Shown here in pieces: positions 19,241 to 27,562 of a stretch of 64,000 nt of DNA. The notes below the pieces were generated by a model. The model worked only from the letters and a program-made list of their open reading frames with translations. It did no database searches and was not told the origin of the DNA. The DNA lies in the NCBI RefSeq assembly GCF_023015965.1, contig NZ_JALKAN010000001.1, positions 620,001-684,000 of the forward strand. Direction: 5' to 3'. This DNA is from Allomuricauda sp. F6463D. GTDB taxonomy: Bacteria > Bacteroidota > Bacteroidia > Flavobacteriales > Flavobacteriaceae. Numbering within the stretch: the stretch's first letter is position 1; each line of letters starts with the position of its first letter. The position numbers and the translations under genes are program-made.

Positions 19241-19410
19241 TTTTCATGGCTGAACCTGAAAAACGTAACTGGTTCTCTGTGATTACCTGGTATTCTTTCT
19301 TTCCTTCTAGAAACTTCTTCTAAAAGGTAACGAAATCGACGTAAGAGAGTCACGAGGTCCGATCTAATAAAGTAGGAGTGAGCCGAGTAAATACTTTTTA
19401 GGCGACAGCG

Positions 19411-19427
19411 TAGGAGGGGAGTGTAAT
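19411..19427 (+). repeat. 17-bp dispersed motif, copy 1
   Basis: TAGGAGGGGAGTGTAAT recurs exactly at 29293-29309. The flanks are also similar: an AAAAGGTAA(C/T)G upstream, a CGAC before and TGTG...GATGG or GAATGG after. It sits in a 205-bp gap without a gene, after the hypothetical gene ending at 19240. Confidence 0.5.
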
Positions 19428-19445
19428 TTGTGGGATGGAAAAGAA

Positions 19446-20567
19446 TTATGTGGTTTTTTTATAACTCCAAATCGCTAAACCATTCATAATTATGGCATAA
19501 AGCAATGTTTTGAACAATTGTGGAAGGATGTCCATAAACTCGGAACCTTTGAGCATTACCATTCGCATGACCTCCACAAAGTATCTTATGGGATTAAACT
19601 GCGTGATGATCTGAGCCCAATTCGGCATACTTTCTATGGGCGTGAACAAACCACTCATCAAAATGAAGATGACTATAAAAAACCATGAAATAAACATGGC
19701 CTGTTGTTGTGTTTCCGTAAAATTGGAAATAAACAGCCCTATGCCCAACACCACCAAAATATAAATTGAGGTATATAAATACATCAGTGGTAAACTGCCG
19801 ACCATGGGAATATGGAATATAACTTTTGCCAAAACCAATCCAACGGTCAACAACCCCACGCCAAGAATCCAAAAAGGAAAAAGTTTCCCGATAATAAATT
19901 CCCTCTTTTTAATGGGTGTTACATTTATTTGCTCCAAAGTGCCAATTTCCTTTTCGCGAACAATGTTCATTCCTGATAGAAATAATGTAATCATGGTGAC
20001 CAATAAAACCAATATACCGGGAACCATAAATGTTTTATAATTTAACGTTTCATTGTACCAAAACAAAGGAATGGTTTCAATGTTTATAGGCTGAATTTCT
20101 TGATCGGAAACTTGGAACAGATCAATTTTTAAATTTTGGTTGAAACGTTGCACAATCTGAGTAACATACACATTTTCAACGCCGGCAGCTGCGCCATCAA
20201 TGGCATTTATGGTAACGCCTAAATTGTTGTATTTTTCTTTTTGTAGATCACGTTCAAAATAGGGGGGGATATGTAGAAGCACATCTACTTCTCCGTTTAG
20301 CATCGCTGCACTGGCCAATGCTTCCGAAGGAAAATCCGTTAAAACATTAAAATACGTTGAAGCATCGAACCTTTCCACCAAGGCCCTGGATGTGGAAGTA
20401 TGGTCATTATCAATATAGCCAAATTTGATGTTTTTTACCTCAAAAGTGGCGGCATTGGATAAAATAACGAGTTGGAGTATGGGCATTACAAAAATAATGG
20501 GGAGCATACCTTTATTTCTAAAGATTTGCTTGAACTCCTTTTGTACGATGTAAAGAATGGTTTTCAT
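19446..20567 (-). CDS. ABC-2 type permease (YbhR/YbhS-like), second of pair
   Basis: Membrane subunit of the efflux system encoded from 26109 down to here. It has one N-terminal helix, a large extracytoplasmic domain (about 40-170) and five C-terminal helices, the ABC2 permease layout. The family signature around NIVREKEIGTLEQINVTPI lies between the second and third helices. ATG at 20567 (MKTILYIVQKEFKQIF) is preferred over the longer frame to 20594. It is the last gene of the operon, 38 bp after the paralogous permease. Confidence 0.92.
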   Translation of the reverse strand: MKTILYIVQKEFKQIFRNKGMLPIIFVMPILQLVILSNAATFEVKNIKFGYIDNDHTSTSRALVERFDASTYFNVLTDFPSEALASAAMLNGEVDVLLHIPPYFERDLQKEKYNNLGVTINAIDGAAAGVENVYVTQIVQRFNQNLKIDLFQVSDQEIQPINIETIPLFWYNETLNYKTFMVPGILVLLVTMITLFLSGMNIVREKEIGTLEQINVTPIKKREFIIGKLFPFWILGVGLLTVGLVLAKVIFHIPMVGSLPLMYLYTSIYILVVLGIGLFISNFTETQQQAMFISWFFIVIFILMSGLFTPIESMPNWAQIITQFNPIRYFVEVMRMVMLKGSEFMDILPQLFKTLLYAIIMNGLAIWSYKKTT

Positions 20568-20605
20568 ATCACTTCCTGTAAAAGCAGGAATCATTTTTTA
20601 ATTTT

Positions 20606-21712
20606 CTATTCCAATCTGATCTTATATTTCTTCACACTTAATCCAATGAAAAACACGGTCATTCCCATCAAAATCAAGGTTTCTTTCCAAATAAATTGAA
20701 AGCCGACCCCTTTGAGCATAATGCCCTTGATGATGATGATAAACCATTTGGCCGGAATGATATTACTGATCAGTTGCAATGGCAGGGGCATACTTGAGAT
20801 AGGAAATATAAAACCAGAGAGCAAAATAACGGGAAGCATCAATCCCATCAAGGAAATCATCATTGCCGTTTGTTGGGTGGCGGAAATGGTAGAGATCAAA
20901 ATTCCCAAAGCCAATGCACTTATGATAAACAATATGCTTTCCAAAGCCAACAGAAACAGACTTCCTTGAACCGGCATTTTAAAAATGAAAATGCTCAGTA
21001 TTACAATGACCACTGCGTTGATTATGGACAGGAAAATATAAGGAAACACTTTGCCCACAATAACCTGAATGGGTTTTAAAGGTGACACCAATAGAATTTC
21101 CATGGTGCCTAATTCCTTTTCCCTTGTAATGGAAATGGATGTCATCATGGCCGAGACCAACATCAAAATTATGGTCATTACCCCGGGAACAAACATGTAC
21201 ACACTTTTTAGTTCTGGATTGTAAACCATTCTTGTCCGGGGTATAATTTGATATGCGACCGTAACATCTTTGTTCAGTTCTTTTTGATATTGGGCAAGAA
21301 TCGCATTTACGTAATTGCTGATGGTGTTTGCCGTATTGGGATCTGTAGCATCGGTAATGATCTGGATGGTCGCTTTGCGCTCTTTGATCAGGTTTTTACT
21401 GAAATCTTTTTCAAAATTTAGAACAGCTTTGACTTTTCCTTTTTTGAAGATGGCCTCGATATCGGATTCCTTTTCAATAATTTGATTGATGCTGAAATAT
21501 TTTGAAGCTGAAACTTTATTGATGATTTCTTTGGTATCCGCATCTTTGGAATGATCTAAAATGGCAATATCCACATTATTGATCTCATTGGTTATTGCAA
21601 AGCCGAACAACATAATTTGGGCAATGGGCATTCCAAAGAGAATAAACAACGAGCGTTTGTCCCTAAAAATGTGGTAGTATTCCTTTTTTATGAATCCTAT
21701 GAATCGTTTCAC
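20606..21712 (-). CDS. ABC-2 type permease (YbhS/YbhR-like), first of pair
   Basis: Paralogue of the neighbouring permease, 368 residues, with the same layout: one helix, an external domain, then five helices. The ABC2 signature is SITREKELGTMEILLVSPL. It probably forms a heterodimer with the downstream permease and is driven by the two ATP-binding proteins encoded upstream. Its start overlaps the preceding ATPase gene by 4 bp, so translation is coupled. Confidence 0.93.
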   Translation of the reverse strand: MKRFIGFIKKEYYHIFRDKRSLFILFGMPIAQIMLFGFAITNEINNVDIAILDHSKDADTKEIINKVSASKYFSINQIIEKESDIEAIFKKGKVKAVLNFEKDFSKNLIKERKATIQIITDATDPNTANTISNYVNAILAQYQKELNKDVTVAYQIIPRTRMVYNPELKSVYMFVPGVMTIILMLVSAMMTSISITREKELGTMEILLVSPLKPIQVIVGKVFPYIFLSIINAVVIVILSIFIFKMPVQGSLFLLALESILFIISALALGILISTISATQQTAMMISLMGLMLPVILLSGFIFPISSMPLPLQLISNIIPAKWFIIIIKGIMLKGVGFQFIWKETLILMGMTVFFIGLSVKKYKIRLE

Positions 21713-22437
21713 CCTCTGGCCAATTTTAAAAATACATCGTTCATGGTATCCGTTTTAAACCGTTCCTTTAATTTTTTCGGTGTATCCAAAGCTTCAATTG
21801 TACCATTTACCATAATCGAAACCCTATCACAATATTCTGCTTCGTCCATATAATGTGTGGTCACAAAAACGGTTGTTCCTCGGTTGGCAGTCTTGTAGAT
21901 CATTTCCCAAAATTGACGACGGGTAATGGGGTCAACACCTCCTGTGGGTTCATCCAAAAACACAATTTTAGGGTCGTGGAGCAGGGACACGGAAAAGGAT
22001 AATTTTTGTTTCCACCCCAATGGCAGGGAACCAACAAGTTTGTTTGCTGCTTTTTCCATCTCCAGCTCTTTGATCAATATTTCAGATTTTCCCTTGATTT
22101 CTTTTCTGGACAAACCATAAATCCCACCAAAAAATGTAATGTTTTCCTTTACCGTCAAATCGTCGTACAAGGCAAATTTCTGGCTCATATAGCCAATATT
22201 TTTCTTGATGTCCTCTGCATTGGTAAACACATCAAAACCAGCAACATTGGCTTTTCCAGCGGTTGGAGTGGAAATACCGATCAGCATTTTCATGGCCGTG
22301 GTTTTCCCTGCCCCGTTAGCTCCCAGAAAGCCAAATATTTCGCCTTTTTTAACTTCAAATGTAATGGCGTTCACCGCGGTAAAATCACCGAACATTTTGG
22401 TCAGCCCCTCTACTTTTATGACGTGGTTGTTGCTCAT
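21709..22437 (-). CDS. ABC transporter ATP-binding protein, second half of a YbhF-like pair
   Basis: A 242-residue ABC ATPase. Walker A is GANGAGKT, Walker B is KIVFLDEPTGGVDP, and the H-loop is in FVTTHYMDEAEYCDR. The signature is a degenerate LPLGWKQ instead of LSGGQ, as is usual for the second ABC domain of YbhF-type exporters. Its ATG shares one base with the stop of the upstream ATPase gene. The pair looks like a split form of the fused YbhF protein of E. coli. Confidence 0.93.
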   Translation of the reverse strand: MSNNHVIKVEGLTKMFGDFTAVNAITFEVKKGEIFGFLGANGAGKTTAMKMLIGISTPTAGKANVAGFDVFTNAEDIKKNIGYMSQKFALYDDLTVKENITFFGGIYGLSRKEIKGKSEILIKELEMEKAANKLVGSLPLGWKQKLSFSVSLLHDPKIVFLDEPTGGVDPITRRQFWEMIYKTANRGTTVFVTTHYMDEAEYCDRVSIMVNGTIEALDTPKKLKERFKTDTMNDVFLKLARG

Positions 22438-23339
22438 TATTTCGCTAATTCCATAAAGGTGTCCTCTATGGTTGTTTGGGTTTTCTCGATTTCGATATCG
22501 GATAATTTTTTGGATTCCAAATACAGAAGCAAATCTTCCGGGTTAAAATCTGCTCTCTTATCGGTATAGTGCACATATTCACCAAAAGGATACACGCTAT
22601 GGCTGTGTTCATAGGTATTTAAACTGGTGATGAGTTGGTACACATTGTTTGCACGAACGTTGTAAATCTGTTTTGTATAGTGCTTTACAATGGCGTTTGG
22701 TGTATCAATCTCCAGAATTTTTCCATCTTGAATCAACGCAATTCGATCACAAAGTGCAGCTTCATCCATATAGGGTGTAGAAACTAAAATGGTAATGCCC
22801 TTTTGCTGTAAACGCTTGAGCATTTCCCAAAATTCCTTTCTGGAAACAGGGTCAACACCAGTTGTTGGCTCGTCCAAAAACAATACTTTGGGTTTATGGA
22901 TCAATGCACAGCATAAGGCAAGCTTTTGTTTCATTCCTCCGGATAACTTGCCAGCCCTACGGTCTTTAAAAGGGGCTATTTGCACATATATATCTTTGAT
23001 CAGGCCGTAGTTTTCTTCAATCGTTGTACCGAAGATGGTGGCGAAAAATTCCAAGTTCTCTTCAACGGTCAAATCTTGGTAAAGGGAAAATTTCCCGGGC
23101 ATATATCCTACGCTGTTCCTTATCTTTTTATACTCTGAAACCACCTCGAAACCGGTGACCGTTGCAGTGCCTTCATCCGCAATAAGCAATGTTGTCAAAA
23201 TTCTGAAAAGGGTCGTTTTTCCGGCACCGTCCGGTCCTATCAAACCAAAAAGCTCACCCTCTTTCACAGTAAAGGAGATGTCCTGTAATGCTTTTACGGT
23301 TTTGTATGATTTTGATATGTTGGATACGGTAATGCTCAT
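22437..23339 (-). CDS. ABC transporter ATP-binding protein, first half of a YbhF-like pair
   Basis: A 300-residue ABC ATPase with Walker A (GPDGAGKT), signature LSGGMKQKLALC and Walker B (VLFLDEPTTGVDP). The H-loop position reads STPYMDEA, so the usual switch His appears to be Pro. This is the type of substitution seen in asymmetric ABC pairs, where one site is catalytically weak. ATG at 23339 overlaps the stop of the HlyD-like gene by one base; the longer frame to 23357 is less likely. Confidence 0.93.
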   Translation of the reverse strand: MSITVSNISKSYKTVKALQDISFTVKEGELFGLIGPDGAGKTTLFRILTTLLIADEGTATVTGFEVVSEYKKIRNSVGYMPGKFSLYQDLTVEENLEFFATIFGTTIEENYGLIKDIYVQIAPFKDRRAGKLSGGMKQKLALCCALIHKPKVLFLDEPTTGVDPVSRKEFWEMLKRLQQKGITILVSTPYMDEAALCDRIALIQDGKILEIDTPNAIVKHYTKQIYNVRANNVYQLITSLNTYEHSHSVYPFGEYVHYTDKRADFNPEDLLLYLESKKLSDIEIEKTQTTIEDTFMELAK

Positions 23340-24241
23340 TATTCTTCGGATATCCACATTTCTGCCGGCATGCCTATTTTTAGGCTGCCATCATTTTTAA
23401 CATCGATTTTTACGGCATATACCAAGGCTACGCGTTCTTCCTTGGTCTGAATGATTTTGGGGGTGAATTCCGCATCCGAAGCAATCCAAGAAACGGTTCC
23501 CGGATAGGATTTCATCGATTCACCATCATCAATTTTCACGGTAACCTCTTGCCCGATCTTAATATTTGGTAATTGGGTTTCGCTGATATAGACCCGTAAT
23601 TGCATGGTGTTCAAATCCGCAATTTTATACAGGGGTTTGCCAAAAGCGGTGATTTCATTTGGTTCTGCGTATTTGGTCAAAACGGTTCCGTTTATCGGGT
23701 TTATGATTTTACTTTTTTGAATCTGATCATCCACTTGCTTTAACTGCACATCAATGGATTTAAGTTCATTGATAACCGGTGCGTTCTGGATTTCCACACT
23801 TCTGATTTGATTTTTTATCACATCAATTTCCCCATTGACGTCATCCAACTGTTTTTGTGTCCCTGCGTTGTCTCTTATCAAATTTTCAATACGGGTTTTG
23901 TTGATGTTCGCAGTTTTTAATTTGGAATTCAACACTGCAATTTGAGATAGGACACCTTTGGATTTTGAATTGATTACAGCTTTGGAAACTTCCAGTTGTT
24001 CCCGTTTTAAGGCTAGGGGGATGCTATCAATATGACCAATAAATTGACCTTTTTTGAGCACATCTCCTTCATCAACATCAAACTGGATCAGTTTTCCATT
24101 GTTCTCGGCTGAAATGGTTATCTCCGTAGCTTCAAAGTTTCCGTATCCATCGGCCTTTCCATTACCATTTCCACAGGAAAACAAACTAAAAACGATAATG
24201 CCCAGTCCTAATATATAATTGTATCTTTTGCTTTGTTTCAT
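23339..24241 (-). CDS. HlyD/YbhG-like membrane fusion protein, lipoprotein
   Basis: Periplasmic adaptor linking the inner-membrane ABC transporter to the TolC-like channel. ATG at 24241 gives 300 residues with a lipoprotein signal (IIVFSLFSCGNG). Next come a biotinyl-lipoyl half (NGKLIQFDVDEGDVLKKGQ) and a long alpha-hairpin coiled coil (about 85-160). The second lipoyl half (INPINGTVLTKYAEPNE) and the beta-barrel domain follow. It sits between the tolC-like gene and the ATPases, as expected for a tripartite exporter. Confidence 0.92.
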   Translation of the reverse strand: MKQSKRYNYILGLGIIVFSLFSCGNGNGKADGYGNFEATEITISAENNGKLIQFDVDEGDVLKKGQFIGHIDSIPLALKREQLEVSKAVINSKSKGVLSQIAVLNSKLKTANINKTRIENLIRDNAGTQKQLDDVNGEIDVIKNQIRSVEIQNAPVINELKSIDVQLKQVDDQIQKSKIINPINGTVLTKYAEPNEITAFGKPLYKIADLNTMQLRVYISETQLPNIKIGQEVTVKIDDGESMKSYPGTVSWIASDAEFTPKIIQTKEERVALVYAVKIDVKNDGSLKIGMPAEMWISEE

Positions 24242-24242
24242 G

Positions 24243-25493
24243 TTATTGACCTTTAATGAGGTTGTAATTTGCTTTTGCCAACTGTAATTGGATTTTATGT
24301 TTGACCAAGGTGTTTTCATCCTCGTATAAGTTCGTGAGTTCTGTAATGTATGCCGAAGATGTGATCACGCCGTTCTTGAGTTGCGAATCAGCTGTTTTCA
24401 ACACCTCTTTCCTAAGGTTGGTGATCGCTAGGTCAGATTCTATAAAGCTTTCAATCTTATTGATCTCGTTTTGTTGCTGATTCAGCTCAATACTGGTATT
24501 TAGTTTAAAGATTTCAGATTCGTTTTCAATAATTTCCTTGTTGATGCTCAAGGATTCACGTTGTTTTTTGTTGGAGTTCCAGTCGAACACGTTCCAATTC
24601 AATTTTACACCTACAGTATAAAATGTTTGAAATGAATTGTCCAGCATGTTCAATCCGGGATTGCCGTAGCCACCAGTGGCAAAACCAAATAATTTTGGCA
24701 TATTTTGCTTTGACAACAAACTTTGGGTGTTGTCCACCTCTTCCTTTTTAAGTTGAAATAATTCCAGTTCCGGACGGACCATATCTGGTTGTAATTGAAT
24801 TTCGACAAGCGGATTTTGAAATGTGGTGGATTTATCCAATGGCCTATTTATTAAACTTGAAAGTGTATGGGTAAGTGTTGCCTTATTGCTTTCCAATTCC
24901 TGATATTGTTGGTCTATCTTCAATAATTCGGCCTCTAAGACTTTGTCCGATGATGGGAGTATGATTCCGTACTTTATTCCTGATTGTACTTCTTTGAGCT
25001 TGGATTTTACTTGTTCTTTTTTAGCGTTGAGCAACAACCCTGATTCTTGTGCCAACAGGATGGAAAAATACAATTGATTGACTTGCTGTTTCAGTTGGTA
25101 CAGACTAACTTCTAGCTGCTTCTGTTTGGTCTTGAGCTGTGCCGATTTTAAGTGTAGGGAAGCATCAGTGGCACCTCCGTTATAGATAAGTTGGTTGACA
25201 GATACCGTGGCCCGATATTGATCTTTGTTCAGCGGTTCTATACCGGACATGGCCAAGGGAAACTCAATGACATCGGATTGATAGGTGGCGTAGGCATCCA
25301 TACTTACTTGGGGCAGATTTGCGGTTGACACCACTTCTTTGTCCAATTTGTTTTGTGCATCCAAGAGCTGAAATTGTTTGACCAAAGGATAATTTTCCGT
25401 CACCAAACGATAACATTCCGCTAGCGATATGTTTTGCTGTGCTACACCTGGTAGGGTAATCAAGAATGTGAAAATGACTAGTACCTTTTTCAT
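24243..25493 (-). CDS. TolC family outer-membrane channel
   Basis: A 416-residue outer-membrane efflux protein with a Sec signal (MKKVLVIFTFLITLPGVAQQ). It has the two-fold repeated TolC layout: long coiled-coil helices rich in Gln, Lys and Glu, and strand segments such as FATGGYGNPGLN. Unlike E. coli ybhGFSR, this operon encodes its own channel, so the exporter can be complete. One base separates it from each neighbour (tetR before, hlyD-like after). Confidence 0.92.
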   Translation of the reverse strand: MKKVLVIFTFLITLPGVAQQNISLAECYRLVTENYPLVKQFQLLDAQNKLDKEVVSTANLPQVSMDAYATYQSDVIEFPLAMSGIEPLNKDQYRATVSVNQLIYNGGATDASLHLKSAQLKTKQKQLEVSLYQLKQQVNQLYFSILLAQESGLLLNAKKEQVKSKLKEVQSGIKYGIILPSSDKVLEAELLKIDQQYQELESNKATLTHTLSSLINRPLDKSTTFQNPLVEIQLQPDMVRPELELFQLKKEEVDNTQSLLSKQNMPKLFGFATGGYGNPGLNMLDNSFQTFYTVGVKLNWNVFDWNSNKKQRESLSINKEIIENESEIFKLNTSIELNQQQNEINKIESFIESDLAITNLRKEVLKTADSQLKNGVITSSAYITELTNLYEDENTLVKHKIQLQLAKANYNLIKGQ

Positions 25494-25494
25494 T

Positions 25495-26109
25495 TCAAGT
25501 CGTTTTTATGGAATTAATGATGAAATTGGCAACTTCGGACTTTCGGTCTTCCATAAGTTGTTTGTAATCTTCATCATCTGTGTTTGTAAGGGCCATGATC
25601 AAAGGTTTTGCAACAAAGGGGAAGACATTTAACGCCATTATGTTAATGAACAATTGTTCTGCACTGATGGGTTTTAAACTGCCATTTTCTATTTCCTCAT
25701 CCACTTGTTTTTTAAATTTTTCAATATTGGGAAAGCTTGGATTGTCCTTTAATTTTAGGATAAAGTCCGGATTCCTATTGAGCTCTTGAATGATAAAGTT
25801 GGGTATATAGGGATGGTCCACTATAAACGAAATATAATTTGCCGTAAAGTTTTTTATCTTCTCTTCGATGGTAGAATCATCATTTAAAACAGCATTTAAT
25901 TGAGGTGCCAATAAGGAAAAAGCATTACTAAAAACCGCTTCAAACAACAACTGCTTACTTCTAAAGTAATAATGGAGCATGGCTTTGTTAATACCTGCTT
26001 TATCGGCTATTTCTTGCATACGGGCACCAGCCATCCCCTTAGCCTGAAATACTTGTTTTGCCGCTTCCAATATTTTAGCTTCTGTATTTTCGTCCTTTTT
26101 TTTAGCCAT
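25495..26109 (-). CDS. TetR family transcriptional regulator of the efflux operon
   Basis: ATG at 26109 gives 204 residues. The N-terminal HTH (ILEAAKQVFQAKGMAGARMQEIADKAGINKAML; DNA-recognition helix ending in HYYFRSK) is classic TetR. The C-terminal domain is the ligand and dimer part. It is the first gene of the seven-gene efflux operon, so it probably represses itself and the exporter. Two adjoining palindromes directly upstream (26116-26142) are the likely operator. In E. coli the analogous regulator of ybhGFSR is CecR. Confidence 0.92.
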   Translation of the reverse strand: MAKKKDENTEAKILEAAKQVFQAKGMAGARMQEIADKAGINKAMLHYYFRSKQLLFEAVFSNAFSLLAPQLNAVLNDDSTIEEKIKNFTANYISFIVDHPYIPNFIIQELNRNPDFILKLKDNPSFPNIEKFKKQVDEEIENGSLKPISAEQLFINIMALNVFPFVAKPLIMALTNTDDEDYKQLMEDRKSEVANFIINSIKTT

Positions 26110-26115
26110 TTTTTC

Positions 26116-26142
26116 AACTATATAGTTTAACCATATGGTTAA
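26116..26142 (-). promoter_or_regulatory. Probable TetR operator: two adjoining palindromes
   Basis: AACTATATAGTT (26116-26127) and TTAACCATATGGTTAA (26127-26142) are both perfect palindromes and share one base. They start 7 bp upstream of the tetR ATG. Autorepressing TetR proteins commonly bind such sites over their own promoter. Confidence 0.7.
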
Positions 26143-26335
26143 CAAAGGTAAAAATTAAATTGCATTGTTATACAACGAGATCGGTAAAATTTTGGCAATA
26201 CGTTGGAATAGGGGCGTTTAATGAGTGTGAAATGGAAATAAATTGCGTAATTTTCAAACACAACATTTTTGTTTAGACAATTCCCTCTATCCATTTAAAC
26301 CAAAAATGACGTAAGCAACCGTCAAAACCGACCCT

Positions 26336-27427
26336 ATGCCATTGTTTTTGGATTTACATGAGCTTCCTGAAGGAATCACAGCGGCACATGTTGCAGAAAT
26401 GCACCAGGCTGATCTGGATGTTGAGCACAAATACAATTGCCGGGGCTTGACCTATTGGTGTGATGAAAAAAGAAAAACGGCCTTTTGTTTAATTGATGCC
26501 CCAAACAAACAAGCGCTCATAGATTTACATGAGAATTCCCATGGCGCAATCCCAACCCGAATAATTGAAGTCAACGATACCATTGTAGAATCATTTTTAG
26601 GTCGTATCGAAGATCCTGAAAAAGCAAAAAATGTAAAACTCAACATCATTAATGACCCTGCGTTCAGGACACTAATGATCATTAAATTAAAACGGACCAC
26701 TTTAAGGCGTTCCGAAATGGAAACTTTAAAAGCGGCCCTAAGGGGATACTCAACTTCAATTACGACTTTGGTTTCAGAACATAATGGACGCTTGGTACGG
26801 AAAGAAGGGAATACGTTTTTACTGTCTTTTGCATCGGTAACCGATGCTGTACATTGTGGTTTAGGAATTAAAGCTATCTATCATAGTGTAATTACACCGG
26901 ATTTAACGTTCAAAATTGGGATCAGTTCCGGAATTCCCGTTACCGATAAGGAAGGTATTTTTGAAGATACCATAAAAACCTCCGATTATTTAAGTGATAT
27001 TGTTCGGGGTGATTTTTCCATCACCGCGGAAGTCAACGATCTTTACGAAGGTGAAAATCAAAATAAGGCATTGCCCAATAGAGGGGAGATTACTGTTTTG
27101 AACAGTAACGACGAAGACTTTATGATGCAATTAATGTCCTATACAGAAAAAATCTGGTCGCAGACGACAATAAGTGTCGCAGACTTTGAAAGAAATATGG
27201 GCTTTAGCAAATCTAAATTGTATCGAACCATGATGAATTTGGTCGGTAAATCCCCTAACCAATTTTTAAGGGACTATCGTTTGGATAAAGCCTTGGAATT
27301 ATTGGAAAAACAAAACAGCAATATTTCTGAAATTGCCTATCAAACAGGGTTTAGTAGTCCTTCGTATTTCTCTAAATGTTTCCATAAAAAATATGGGGTT
27401 TTACCATCATATCTTCATAATAATTAA
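26336..27427 (+). CDS. Nickel-binding-like / cyclase-like / AraC fusion regulator
   Basis: A 363-residue three-part protein. Residues 1-90 match DUF4242 (SCO4226-type nickel-binding ferredoxin-like fold), with His, Cys and Asp in CRGLTYWCDE and HENSHG. Residues 105-230 resemble a class III nucleotide-cyclase-type domain (LRGYSTSITTLVSEHNGRLV, then LLSFASVTDAVHCG) without clear catalytic residues. Residues 260-360 are an AraC HTH pair (FSKSKLYRTMMNLVG; ISEIAYQTGFSSPSYFSKCF). It likely senses a small ligand or metal and activates the oxidoreductase gene 135 bp downstream. Confidence 0.85.
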   Translation: MPLFLDLHELPEGITAAHVAEMHQADLDVEHKYNCRGLTYWCDEKRKTAFCLIDAPNKQALIDLHENSHGAIPTRIIEVNDTIVESFLGRIEDPEKAKNVKLNIINDPAFRTLMIIKLKRTTLRRSEMETLKAALRGYSTSITTLVSEHNGRLVRKEGNTFLLSFASVTDAVHCGLGIKAIYHSVITPDLTFKIGISSGIPVTDKEGIFEDTIKTSDYLSDIVRGDFSITAEVNDLYEGENQNKALPNRGEITVLNSNDEDFMMQLMSYTEKIWSQTTISVADFERNMGFSKSKLYRTMMNLVGKSPNQFLRDYRLDKALELLEKQNSNISEIAYQTGFSSPSYFSKCFHKKYGVLPSYLHNN

Positions 27428-27463
27428 ATAAGGCAATGTAATACAGAAAGTTGCACCAATAAT

Positions 27464-27534
27464 TTATTTGGTCTAAAAGTGCCATTATTTGGTCTAAACG
27501 TAGATTTTCAAAATACGGTTCTATACTAATTTTG
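27464..27534 (+). promoter_or_regulatory. AraC-type direct-repeat operator and -7 element
   Basis: TTATTTGGTCTAAA occurs at 27464-27477 and again, identical, at 27485-27498. The 21-bp period is two helical turns, as expected for side-by-side AraC half-sites. A perfect -7 element TAATTTTG lies at 27527-27534 and the ATG at 27563. No TTTG -33 element is present, which fits an activator-dependent promoter for the oxidoreductase gene. Confidence 0.7.
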
Positions 27535-27562
27535 ATTCACACTAATTTTAGAACCTATAAAG

